This document shows positions 1 through 7,868 of a stretch of DNA of 23,458 nucleotides, piece by piece. Both the position numbers and the translations under genes were made by a program. The first letter of the stretch is position 1. Every line of letters starts with the position of its first letter. Origin of the DNA: Bacteroidales bacterium (GTDB taxonomy: Bacteria; Bacteroidota; Bacteroidia; Bacteroidales; UBA932); the NCBI GenBank assembly GCA_024695285.1, contig JAILIM010000018.1:1-23458 (forward strand), given 5' to 3'. Under the pieces are notes generated by a model, which was given only the letters and a program-made list of their open reading frames with translations, ran no database searches and was not told where the DNA came from.

Positions 1-1392
1 TAAGTCAATCGCGCTGCGGCGGCCGAATTTGAAGGGCATATAGCCGGTGAATGACGCCGAGAACTGCTTGAGGCCCTTGTCCAGGGTGTTGGGCTCCCAC
101 CAGTTCCAGCCGCTGTTCCAACTGGTGGCGCCTTTGACATAGGGGCGGGGATAGGTGCCGTAATCGTCGCTGAACGTGAGCATAAGGCGATAGGGAGCGA
201 AACGGAAAAGCTTGCCCGAAAGGCCAAGATGGATGGCCTTGTAGCGGTTGTTGACCACCTGCCTGACTCCTCCGGCCACGTCGGTGAAGAACAGCGGCCC
301 GCATATGCTGCGGCCGAAGTGTGTCCAGCCTGATCGGTAATACGAATTAGTAAAGTAGTTGTCGCCGCCGAAAATATTGAGCGTCTTGTTCTGGTGCCAG
401 TTTATCTGCTTTCCGTCCGCATCCGTCTCCTTTTCATGCAGGGTGCCTGACTGCCACATAGTGTAATGGAATTCCACCAGGGCGTCACTTACCCAGCGGT
501 CCTTGTCCTTGAAGCTGAAATGCAGAGTGTAAGCCCCGTCGGGAATGTTGTTGAAACGCATTCCGGACTTGTCGCTGTAGGGTTTCTCCCACTGGAAGGT
601 AATATCGAACTTGTCGGCTTTCCAGCCCATGCGGAGCTGCTCAGCGCCGCCGTGATCGCCCAAGCAGTTCATCTGGTCGCTAACCGTTCCATCTGCGCCT
701 GCACTACGGCCAGTGCACATTTTGAAATAATTACTCCAATTCACCTTCATGGGAGCCAGGTTTGAGCCTTCGGGAGGAATACCACCCCAAAGTCCATAAT
801 GGTCCAGGCCGAACTGGATGTAGAAGTGCTTTCTGGTGTCGTAGGTCAGGTAGCCGCGAAGGCGGTGGACAAGGGCCCCGTCTACATAGCGGTCGTCGAT
901 GGTCTTGTAATCGCCCCACACTCCGCTGATCAGTAGGTGCTTGCCCGTAAACGGAATGGCCCAGGGCTCGAGGACCAGCTTGTAGCCGGGCATGGTGCGG
1001 GCATTGTTGCTCTCCACGATGTGGCCTTCCGTGACAGAGAGGGAGCCCAGGGATGGGTCGGAGCCCAGGAACTCGCGGTCACGGTGCTGCATGCCGATGT
1101 CGAGCCGCAGCACCTGCCAGCGTATGCCGGCGTAGAGCTCGTCCACCATGGGATGAAGGGGCGAGCTTTCAGGGTTCAGCGGATCGTTCGGCTGGTAGTT
1201 CGCCGCAAGCGAGGCTCCCGCCTGCCACTGGAAAGTCTTGCCCGTGTCGAAAGGCTTGCGCGCCTCCAGCAGGGCCAGGCCACCGTTCCTGTCCGGCATG
1301 ATGCCGGCAGTGTTGGACACGGCCCAGAAAGGAAGGCTGCCGCTCGACGAGAGGGCACCCAGGAGCATCAGGGAGAATACGAAATCGTTCAT
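1..1392 (-). CDS. Wzi-family capsule assembly / outer-membrane protein (3' end beyond window)
   Basis: The minus-strand frame is open from an ATG at 1392 to the left edge, giving 464 visible residues without a stop. After a short hydrophobic leader the protein reads PFWAVSNTAGIMPDRNGG. This matches the PFW(A/L)xxNxxGxxPDxNGG start typical of Bacteroidota proteins annotated as capsule assembly Wzi family, which are outer-membrane beta-barrels proposed to help surface polysaccharide attachment or export. The rest is rich in alternating aromatic and polar strands (for example LTYDTRKHFYIQFGLDHYG), as expected for a barrel. The leader (MNDFVFSLMLLGALSSSGS) is short and has only an Asn-Asp before the hydrophobic part, so it is a poor signal peptide. 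An upstream start is excluded because the in-frame codon two before the ATG is the glnS stop. The gene follows glnS by 3 bp and is probably co-transcribed with it. Family call is good; the exact role is inferred. Confidence 0.8.
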   Translation of the reverse strand, partial: MNDFVFSLMLLGALSSSGSLPFWAVSNTAGIMPDRNGGLALLEARKPFDTGKTFQWQAGASLAANYQPNDPLNPESSPLHPMVDELYAGIRWQVLRLDIGMQHRDREFLGSDPSLGSLSVTEGHIVESNNARTMPGYKLVLEPWAIPFTGKHLLISGVWGDYKTIDDRYVDGALVHRLRGYLTYDTRKHFYIQFGLDHYGLWGGIPPEGSNLAPMKVNWSNYFKMCTGRSAGADGTVSDQMNCLGDHGGAEQLRMGWKADKFDITFQWEKPYSDKSGMRFNNIPDGAYTLHFSFKDKDRWVSDALVEFHYTMWQSGTLHEKETDADGKQINWHQNKTLNIFGGDNYFTNSYYRSGWTHFGRSICGPLFFTDVAGGVRQVVNNRYKAIHLGLSGKLFRFAPYRLMLTFSDDYGTYPRPYVKGATSWNSGWNWWEPNTLDKGLKQFSASFTGYMPFKFGRRSAIDL

Positions 1393-1395
1393 CCT

Positions 1396-3048
1396 CTATT
1401 CGGGTTTGTAGGAATCCTTGAGCGTCGCGGTGCGGTTGAACACGGGCCTTTCAGGAGTGCTGTCGGCATCCTTGATATAATAGCCGGTGCGCTCGAACTG
1501 GACGGCGATACCGGAAGCGTCGTCGAGCAGCGCGGGCTCGGCATACTCCTTGGCGATGACGAGCGATTCGGGATTCAGGAAGTCCTTATAGTCCTTGTCC
1601 TCAGGCACCTGGCTCATGTCGGCGAGGGTGAAGAGACGGTCGTAGTTGCGTATCTCCAACTCGCGGGCGTGCTCAGCGCTGACCCAGTGGATGGTGCCCT
1701 TGACGGAGCGCCACTCCCCTGCTCCGGGGCGAGTGGACGGATCGTAGGTGCACTTCAGCTCGATAATGTTGCCGTCGGCGTCCTTGACCACCTCCTCGCA
1801 CTTGACGATGTAGGTGTACTTAAGGCGCACCTCGCCGTCCGGCTTGAGACGGAAGAACTTCTTGGGAGCGTCTTCCATAAAGTCGGCGCGCTCGATGAGC
1901 AGGTCGCGGCTGAACGGCACCTTGCGGGTAGCACCTTCCGGCTCTGCAGGGTTGAGCGGGCAGTCAAACCACTCCACCTGCCCCTCCGGGTAGTTGGTAA
2001 TGGTGAGCTTCACGGGATCCTGCACCACCATATATCTATTGGAGCGGGCATTGAGGTCCTGGCGCACGCACCATTCCAGCAGCTGAATATCCATCAGCTG
2101 GTCCCTCTTGCTGACGCCTATCTTGTCGCAGAAGAGCTTCAGGCCCTCAGGGGTGTAGCCGCGCCTGCGCACGCCGCACAACGTCGGCATACGGGGATCG
2201 TCCCAGCCGGCCACCAGCCCCTTCTGCACGAGCTCCAGGAGCTTGCGCTTGCTCATCAGCGTGTAGGTGAGGTTAAGGCGGGCGAACTCGTACTGGTGCG
2301 ACGGGTAAATGCCCAGGGTCTCTATGAACCAGTCATACAGCGGGCGGTGGACGTCGAACTCGAGCGTGCAGATAGAATGGGTGATGTGCTCAATGGAGTC
2401 GCACTGGCCGTGGGTGTAGTCGTACATCGGGTAGATGCACCACTTGTCGCCCGTACGGTGGTGGTGTGCGTGCTTGATGCGGTAAAGGATAGGGTCACGG
2501 AAGAACATGTTCGGGTGCGCCATGTCTATTTTCGCGCGCAGCACCTTCTCTCCGTCGGCATACTTGCCGTCACGCATTTCGCGGAAGAGACGCATGTTCT
2601 CCTCCGGGCTGCGGTCGCGCCAGGGGCTCGGGGTACCGGGGGTCTCGACGGTGCCGCGGCCCTTGGAAATCTCTTCCTGGGTCTGGTCGTCGACATAGGC
2701 CAGTCCCCTCTCTATCAGCTGCTCCGCCCACTCATAGAGCTGGTCGAAGTAGTCGGAAGCATAGAGCTCCTTGTCCCACTGGAAACCAAGCCACTTGATG
2801 TCCTCTTTTATGGAATCGACATACTCGGTGTCCTCCTTCGTAGGATTGGTGTCGTCGTAGCGGAGATTGGTCTTGCCGCCGTATTTCTGGGCGAGACCGA
2901 AGTTGATGCAGAGACTCTTGGCGTGTCCCAGATGCAGGTAGCCGTTGGGCTCCGGCGGGAAACGGGTCAGTATGCTGTCAACCTTTCCGGTTTTGAGGTC
3001 ATTCTCGATTATCTCTTCGAGAAAATTCAGTTTGCGTTCTTCTTCCAT
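1396..3048 (-). CDS. glnS: Glutaminyl-tRNA synthetase
   Basis: Cytoplasmic class I enzyme that charges tRNA-Gln with glutamine using ATP. The 550-residue length is normal for bacterial GlnRS. The HIGH-type motif is seen as PPEPNGYLHLGH (residues 31-42), the conserved YDDTNPTKE lies at about 65-73, and the KMSKS-type loop is LMSKRK at 264-269. The C-terminal half has the anticodon-binding beta-barrel region, with VSAEHARELEIRNYDRLF and a typical VQFERTGYY near the end. I chose the ATG at 3048 because it lies 1 bp after the stop of the upstream metal-binding gene; an in-frame start 8 codons upstream at 3072 would overlap that gene. The gene sits inside a run of envelope and metal genes rather than with other translation genes. 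Very confident of function. Confidence 0.97.
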   Translation of the reverse strand: MEEERKLNFLEEIIENDLKTGKVDSILTRFPPEPNGYLHLGHAKSLCINFGLAQKYGGKTNLRYDDTNPTKEDTEYVDSIKEDIKWLGFQWDKELYASDYFDQLYEWAEQLIERGLAYVDDQTQEEISKGRGTVETPGTPSPWRDRSPEENMRLFREMRDGKYADGEKVLRAKIDMAHPNMFFRDPILYRIKHAHHHRTGDKWCIYPMYDYTHGQCDSIEHITHSICTLEFDVHRPLYDWFIETLGIYPSHQYEFARLNLTYTLMSKRKLLELVQKGLVAGWDDPRMPTLCGVRRRGYTPEGLKLFCDKIGVSKRDQLMDIQLLEWCVRQDLNARSNRYMVVQDPVKLTITNYPEGQVEWFDCPLNPAEPEGATRKVPFSRDLLIERADFMEDAPKKFFRLKPDGEVRLKYTYIVKCEEVVKDADGNIIELKCTYDPSTRPGAGEWRSVKGTIHWVSAEHARELEIRNYDRLFTLADMSQVPEDKDYKDFLNPESLVIAKEYAEPALLDDASGIAVQFERTGYYIKDADSTPERPVFNRTATLKDSYKPE

Positions 3049-3049
3049 A

Positions 3050-3307
3050 TTATTTAACGACCTTATATTCAATTACTTCGGCCTCGTAGCCAAGCTTGTT
3101 GATGGCCTTCTTCAGTTTGAGGGTGTCGGTCTTTGACGGGTTGAAGACCACGGTGATGGTCTTGCCGGGGACATCTACCTTGAGGTCCTTGACCCCCTTT
3201 TCGAAACCGATGTTTTCCTGCACTTTCAGGCCACATTTATCGCAGTGGATGGTGCTTGCGAACACCACCTGCACGAGCGAGACAAGTACGATAAATAAGT
3301 GTTTCAT
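3050..3307 (-). CDS. Secreted heavy-metal-associated (HMA-like) small protein
   Basis: An 85-residue protein with an N-terminal hydrophobic leader (MKHLFIVLVSLVQVVFA) followed by a ferredoxin-like HMA fold signature. The CxxC metal site is HCDKCGLKV (Cys22 and Cys25) and the body continues VDVPGKTITVVFNPSKTD and KAINKLGYEAEV, which is the usual beta-alpha-beta layout of copper chaperones. The leader suggests a periplasmic protein instead of a cytoplasmic CopZ. Its ATG overlaps the stop of the TonB receptor gene as ATGA, so the two are translationally coupled. In Bacteroidota this pairing of an HMA protein with a TonB receptor is common and points to copper or another soft metal. An in-frame start 6 codons upstream exists but is less likely, because it would shift the leader and lose the ATGA coupling. 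Metal identity is inferred. Confidence 0.88.
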   Translation of the reverse strand: MKHLFIVLVSLVQVVFASTIHCDKCGLKVQENIGFEKGVKDLKVDVPGKTITVVFNPSKTDTLKLKKAINKLGYEAEVIEYKVVK

Positions 3308-5346
3308 ATCTTTTCTGTTTTCCAAATTGTCATTCTAATTCCGCCATACACGCGTATGCCCATGAGCGGGCCCCAGATGCAGCTGGCGTCAAATCCCCTC
3401 TTCCACGGCCTCTCGTAGCCGATAATCGGATTGGGCTGGGTGAAGTTCGTCAGGTTCTCGCCGCCTATGTACACGTCGAAGCCCTTGAAACGCTTGGTGA
3501 CCTGGGCATAAAGGAGCGGGTAAGGCTTCGTCCAGCCGTCGGCATACTCGGGATCGAGATCGCGCATGAAGTCCCAGACATGCGAGGGACCATTGAGCGA
3601 AGCCGTGAAGTCGAATATCCACCTGTTCAGGTTGGTGGCGTACTGGAGATTGAGCACAGCCTTGTAGCGGTCCGTCATGGGCTTTATGTCACTGCTCTGG
3701 TGCGCAAGGGGCTGGCGGGCGTCGGTATATCGGCCAGTCACGGTCACGGTGAATCCGCGGAACGGTTCGGCGCCGAAGTCTATCTGAAGGTTGTCGGTGC
3801 GGGAGCGACTGCCGGGAATGGAGCTCAAGGTGTTGAAATAGATGTCGGTAGCCGTGTAGTCCACCACCATCTGCTCGACGAAGCGCGTGCCGAAATAGTC
3901 GATGCTCAGGTAGGTCTTCTGGGACTCGTCGAAAGGCAGGTACCAGGTGGCATTGCCTCCGAAGGTCCACGCATCCTCGAGCGGATGCTGCATGATGTTG
4001 CCGTTGATGACCTTCGTAGTGGACAGCACGCCGATATTGTCGATGAGCGGTGTGCTGTAGCGCATTCCCCTGCCGCCGTTGGCCCTGAGCACCAGCTGCT
4101 CGACAGGCATCCACTTTAAAGTGAGCCTGGGCGAGAAATGCACGCCGGCGCCGTAGTACAAGTCGCCGCGCAGGCTGGTGATGGCAGAGAATACATCATC
4201 GATGTGGAAGGTGTATTCGGCAAAGGCGCCCAGGTCGCTCAGGCAGGATTTTGCGTTCATCCGCTGCGTGCCCTCCCCGGGCACGGACCACTGCAGGTTT
4301 TCCCGGTAGAAATCGAACATCTCGCTGAGGCCCAGGGTGAAATGGTGGGCGTCGAGGTTCTGGTCCTGATACAGGAGGTTCACGAACGCCGAATGCTGGT
4401 CGGCCACGTAGGGATTGACGCCGAAGCGGGAATCCAGGTCGGTGTAGGTGAAATCCACCACTGCCGCCATGTTGCGGGAGTTGTCTTCATTCAGGGGCAC
4501 GCCCACCTTCACGTAGCCGTTCAGACTCTTGCTGTAGATGTCTGCCTTCCAGGGATTGGAGCCTCCCAGCTGCTGACCGCCGTTCTTGCCGTCATAGACA
4601 GCACGCACGCCGAAACGCACCTGCAGGCCGCTGGGGTCGTAGTAGAGCCAGCGGTTGGAAAGCGACGCCATGCCTCCCCGGGGGTCATCGGCAAAGCTGT
4701 CGTGGTTGTGGTCCATTTCCTTGAAGTTGCCGTCGGCGTGGGCAAGGATTATGGTGCTCCATTTGCCCATGTCGTCGAGCTGAAGGGCGCTGGCCACATT
4801 GAGGTCGGCCCTGGTGTCGCTCATCACGGACGCCTGCAGGAACAGGGGGATTTCGTCCGTGGGCTTGCGGTGTTCCATGTTGATCTGGCCGGTCATGGAC
4901 TCCACTCCGTTGATGACGGAAGTGACGCCCTTGGCCACCTGTATGCTCTCCAGCCACTGCGAGGGCACGTAATTGAGGCCCCAGGGGGCGGAGAGGCCGC
5001 GCATGACAGGACGGTTCTCGTCCAGCATCTGCACGTAGATGCCGCTCTGGCCGAGCAGGCGTATCTGGCGGGCTCCGGTCACGGCGTCGCTGTAGCCGAC
5101 CGTGACGCTGGCCGAATTTTCAAAACTTTCGGCAAGGTTGCAGCACGCCATCTTACAGAGGCCCGCTGCCGTAATGACTTCAGTCCTGATGTCCTTGCCT
5201 TTCGACAGGAAGTTGCCGTTGCCGCGCGCCGTGAACACCGACGCGTCGAGCGTATCCTTACGCTCCCCGTAAATACCCGTCGTATCCGGCATTTGCGCGA
5301 AGCACAATGTCGGAATAAACAACAATATCAGAAACCAACGTTTCAT
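3304..5346 (-). CDS. TonB-dependent receptor, copper/metal type
   Basis: A 680-residue outer-membrane receptor with signal peptide MKRWFLILLFIPTLCFAQ. The plug domain includes GARQIRLLGQSGIYVQML, then LNYVPSQWLESIQVAKG and the INGVESMTGQINMEHRKP stretch, all typical of the Bacteroidota TonB receptor subgroup found beside HMA proteins. The C-terminal part is a long beta-barrel ending in an aromatic strand. A cysteine cluster CKMACC (Cys64, Cys68, Cys69) precedes the plug and could bind metal. The carboxypeptidase-regulatory-like domain often found at the N-terminus of such receptors is absent: only about 40 residues separate the signal peptide from the plug. The gene starts in an ATGA overlap with the yicC stop and ends in an ATGA overlap with the HMA gene. 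Copper transport is inferred from family and neighbour; TonB dependence is confident. Confidence 0.92.
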   Translation of the reverse strand: MKRWFLILLFIPTLCFAQMPDTTGIYGERKDTLDASVFTARGNGNFLSKGKDIRTEVITAAGLCKMACCNLAESFENSASVTVGYSDAVTGARQIRLLGQSGIYVQMLDENRPVMRGLSAPWGLNYVPSQWLESIQVAKGVTSVINGVESMTGQINMEHRKPTDEIPLFLQASVMSDTRADLNVASALQLDDMGKWSTIILAHADGNFKEMDHNHDSFADDPRGGMASLSNRWLYYDPSGLQVRFGVRAVYDGKNGGQQLGGSNPWKADIYSKSLNGYVKVGVPLNEDNSRNMAAVVDFTYTDLDSRFGVNPYVADQHSAFVNLLYQDQNLDAHHFTLGLSEMFDFYRENLQWSVPGEGTQRMNAKSCLSDLGAFAEYTFHIDDVFSAITSLRGDLYYGAGVHFSPRLTLKWMPVEQLVLRANGGRGMRYSTPLIDNIGVLSTTKVINGNIMQHPLEDAWTFGGNATWYLPFDESQKTYLSIDYFGTRFVEQMVVDYTATDIYFNTLSSIPGSRSRTDNLQIDFGAEPFRGFTVTVTGRYTDARQPLAHQSSDIKPMTDRYKAVLNLQYATNLNRWIFDFTASLNGPSHVWDFMRDLDPEYADGWTKPYPLLYAQVTKRFKGFDVYIGGENLTNFTQPNPIIGYERPWKRGFDASCIWGPLMGIRVYGGIRMTIWKTEKI

Positions 5347-6230
5347 AGTATATTAAGGGATTGCTCCCGTATCTTTTCCAATTCGTCTTTCATGCGGACC
5401 ACGGCCTTCTGCATGCCGGCGTGGTTCGCTTTGGAGCCCGTGGTGTTAATCTCGCGCCCCATTTCCTGGATAATGAATCCAAGTTTCTTGCCAGGATACT
5501 GCTCCCCGTCTATCGTGTCCATAAAATACTTGCAGTGCTGGCGCAGACGCACCTTTTCCTCGTTGATGTCCAGTTTCTCCAGATAGAACACCATCTCCTG
5601 CTCGAAGCGCTCGGCGTCACACTTGACGCGAAGATCTTCAAGCGCTTTCGTGAGCTTTCCGCGCATCGCTGTGATGCGCTCAGGCTCATAGCTCTCAACC
5701 TCATTCTCCAGGGCAAGAATAGTCTCCACGCGGGACGTCACGTCCCGGTAGAGAGCCTCGCCCTCGCGGGCACGGTAGTCGCAGATCGCGTCCAGGGCCC
5801 TGTCTATCGCCGCTTCCACCAGCGGCCAGTTGTTTTCGTCTATGACAGACTGTTTTGCGGAAGAGACCACATCCGGCAGGCGCAGGAGCGTCGAAAGGAT
5901 GTAGTTCGAATCCGCTTCCCGGGGATCGGGCGCCCCGATTTCGGAAGCCAGGGCGCCGATCTGCCGGTAGTAATCCAGTGCGAGTTCCCGGTTTATGGCC
6001 GCTGCGGAGCCGGCTGCATTGGGCTCCCATGTCAGGAACATGTCGATAGTCCCCCGCTGGAGCCTGTCGGCTATCTTCCTGCGGAGCGGCATCTCCTTGT
6101 CTTTGGGCAGCAGCGAGCTCTTGATGCTTATTTCGGCGTTCTTTCCGTTGACGGAGCGGAATTCCACCGTCAGTTTCCCGCCTTCGAGCAAGGCCTCGGC
6201 CCTGCCATAACCGGTCATCGACTGTATCAT
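5343..6230 (-). CDS. YicC/YloC-family endoribonuclease
   Basis: A 295-residue cytoplasmic protein. The start MIQSMTGYGRAEA is the hallmark N-terminus of the family, and the C-terminal block KANHAGMQKAVVRMKDELEKIREQSLNIL is the conserved DUF1732 end. The central FYLEKLDINEEKVRLRQHCKYF is also typical. Escherichia coli YicC acts as an RNA endonuclease and influences small-RNA turnover. I chose the ATG at 6230; a TTG two codons upstream would overlap the previous stop for no benefit. In many bacteria yicC precedes gmk (guanylate kinase), but here it is followed directly (ATGA overlap) by a TonB receptor, so the usual partner is missing at this site. Family identity is certain; the cellular target in this organism is unknown. 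Confidence 0.95.
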   Translation of the reverse strand: MIQSMTGYGRAEALLEGGKLTVEFRSVNGKNAEISIKSSLLPKDKEMPLRRKIADRLQRGTIDMFLTWEPNAAGSAAAINRELALDYYRQIGALASEIGAPDPREADSNYILSTLLRLPDVVSSAKQSVIDENNWPLVEAAIDRALDAICDYRAREGEALYRDVTSRVETILALENEVESYEPERITAMRGKLTKALEDLRVKCDAERFEQEMVFYLEKLDINEEKVRLRQHCKYFMDTIDGEQYPGKKLGFIIQEMGREINTTGSKANHAGMQKAVVRMKDELEKIREQSLNIL

Positions 6231-6232
6231 TT

Positions 6233-7042
6233 TCAATAAATCTTGATCATTCCCATTTCAAGGCCCCAGCAGCCGTCGGTGATGATGGGCACGGGCTTGC
6301 CGTCGAGGTCGTTGACATACACGAAATCATCGACGAAAGTGTGGGTGTGTCCGCCCACCACGAGGTCGATGCCCCTGGTCACGGGGATGATGGACTGATC
6401 GTTGGGAGTGCCCACAGGGTCAGCCTCATAGCCGAAGTGGGACAGCAGGATCACCATGTCGCACTTCTCTTCCTCGCGTAGGAACTTCGCCCACTTGTTG
6501 GTCACCTCAGCGGTATCGAACTGAGGGATACGGGAAGAAGTCACCTTGGACACGCAGGTCGAAATGTCCGCCTCGAGGCCGATGATACCAATCTTCTTTC
6601 CTCCCTTATTGACTATAGTATAGGGCTTTACATATTGGCCGAGCTCGAAGGAGCTGAGGTCGAGGTTGGCGCAAACGACCGGGCAGGTCACGCCGCGGAG
6701 GCGCTCGGTCAGGTCTTCGATGCCGTCATCGAATTCGTGGTTGCCGAGAGCGACTGCATCATAGCCAAGGGCGTTGAGCATTTTGGCCTCAAGCCTGCCG
6801 TGCATCTGTGAATAATAGGAAGTACCCTGGTCAAAATCGCCGGCGTGGAGAAGGAGGACCTTCGCCTCGCCTTCGGCCTTGCGCACGGAATCGACGAAAG
6901 CGGCCCTTTCAATTATGCCGCCCTTGCCGTCGCGCAGTGGATCCATGTGGGAATGGGTGTCGTTGGTGTGGAGTATAACGAGCTTGGGCCCGCAGGCACA
7001 CAGGGCGGCAGCGGCCGCCACGATGGTAAGTATCCGTTTCAT
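6233..7042 (-). CDS. Metallophosphatase lipoprotein (N-terminal half of a split 5'-nucleotidase)
   Basis: A 269-residue calcineurin-like phosphoesterase. The lipobox LCAC places the lipidated Cys at residue 17. The two-metal site motifs appear in order: HTNDTHSH (from residue 25), AGDFDQGT, GNHEFDDG, LSHFGYEAD and GGHTHTFVDD. This matches the metallophosphatase domain of UshA/5'-nucleotidases, which hydrolyse nucleotides or related phosphate esters outside the cytoplasm. The 5'-nucleotidase C-terminal substrate-binding domain is not in this protein but is encoded by the gene immediately upstream, which overlaps by one base (TAATG). The leader and lipobox are complete, so this is a genuine separate gene. 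The substrate is not determinable from sequence. Confidence 0.93.
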   Translation of the reverse strand: MKRILTIVAAAAALCACGPKLVILHTNDTHSHMDPLRDGKGGIIERAAFVDSVRKAEGEAKVLLLHAGDFDQGTSYYSQMHGRLEAKMLNALGYDAVALGNHEFDDGIEDLTERLRGVTCPVVCANLDLSSFELGQYVKPYTIVNKGGKKIGIIGLEADISTCVSKVTSSRIPQFDTAEVTNKWAKFLREEEKCDMVILLSHFGYEADPVGTPNDQSIIPVTRGIDLVVGGHTHTFVDDFVYVNDLDGKPVPIITDGCWGLEMGMIKIY

Positions 7043-7866
7043 TATTTCACTACGACCCTCCCGTCGGTCTGGTATTCAATTGCCTTGCCGTCCGCGGTCA
7101 GCTGACGGATGTACTGTTCGATAGCCTTGCCAATAATCACTTCGCTGATAACGAGCTTGGTGGCGCCGCGGGCAACGCTGATGTTGTCGCCGCCGTCAAG
7201 CAGGAAGTCAACGGTCGCAACCGTGTATTTCTTCTTGGGATCGACAGGCTTTCCTCCGACCTCGAGGCTCTCGACCTTCCTGTCGGAAATGACCATCTTC
7301 ACGCCGCTGAGGCACTGGGGGCCATACTGCGCCACGTCGTCCATAAGGCGAAGGAGCTCGGCGCCGGGCAGTTCCACCATGCAGATCTTGTTGTTGAAGG
7401 GGAACATGGAACGGATGTCGTCGAGAAGCACGTCTCCCTCGGGCATATCCACGCGGATGCCGCCGAAGTTGACGATACCCACGTCTATCTTGCGCTTGAA
7501 GAGCTTCTCAGCCTCGCTGCGGAGGAAATCAACCACGAAGTTGCTGAGTTCGGATTCAGGAGCCTCGGCCGTCATAAGGCGGGTAGAGAAAGCGATAACC
7601 TCCTTGACCTCTGCCATCTGGGGCTGCGCATCAATCAGCAGGGCGGCAACCTTGGGGGTTGCGCCGTCGGCGAAAACGGTGCCGTTGGGGGCCGTGTACG
7701 CACCGGTCGCGGCATCCACGACGCCAAGGGCTTCGGGGATGTTGTCGGCCGTCGGGGCGGTTACGCCCGTGCGGTGGCCGTCGATGGGAATCTTCTCCCA
7801 GACCATTCCCGTCTTGCAGCCGGCAAGGGCGGCAAGGAGGAACACAAATACCAAAGATTTTTTCAT
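7042..7866 (-). CDS. 5'-nucleotidase C-terminal domain lipoprotein
   Basis: A 274-residue protein starting MKKSLVFVFLLAALAGCKTG, a type II signal peptide with lipobox LAGC and lipidated Cys17. The body matches the 5'-nucleotidase C-terminal domain: SELSNFVVDFLR, VGIVNFGGIRVDMPEGDVLLDDIRSMFPF (read in sections) and LLDGGDNI. That domain binds the nucleobase and sugar of the substrate through aromatic residues. The start at 7866 is preferred over an in-frame start 7 codons upstream because it gives a clean leader and a 2-bp gap after the permease stop. It overlaps the metallophosphatase gene by one base, so the two are expected to be made together and to form a two-subunit enzyme. The N-terminal 100 residues before the recognised domain include a segment I cannot assign. 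Confidence 0.9.
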   Translation of the reverse strand: MKKSLVFVFLLAALAGCKTGMVWEKIPIDGHRTGVTAPTADNIPEALGVVDAATGAYTAPNGTVFADGATPKVAALLIDAQPQMAEVKEVIAFSTRLMTAEAPESELSNFVVDFLRSEAEKLFKRKIDVGIVNFGGIRVDMPEGDVLLDDIRSMFPFNNKICMVELPGAELLRLMDDVAQYGPQCLSGVKMVISDRKVESLEVGGKPVDPKKKYTVATVDFLLDGGDNISVARGATKLVISEVIIGKAIEQYIRQLTADGKAIEYQTDGRVVVK

Positions 7867-7868
7867 AA

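Noticed and set aside
937..3057. 706-codon plus-strand open frame opposite glnS
   Set aside because: It lies antisense to a well-conserved enzyme, its translation has no recognisable domain, and long antisense frames are expected with this codon bias.
4138..5586. 482-codon plus-strand open frame opposite the TonB receptor
   Set aside because: Mirror of the receptor codons (many His, Val, Gly), no domain and no start context.
7040..7046. Frameshift joining the two nucleotidase halves
   Set aside because: Each half has its own signal peptide and lipobox and the order is C-terminal half first, so a broken single gene is not the explanation.
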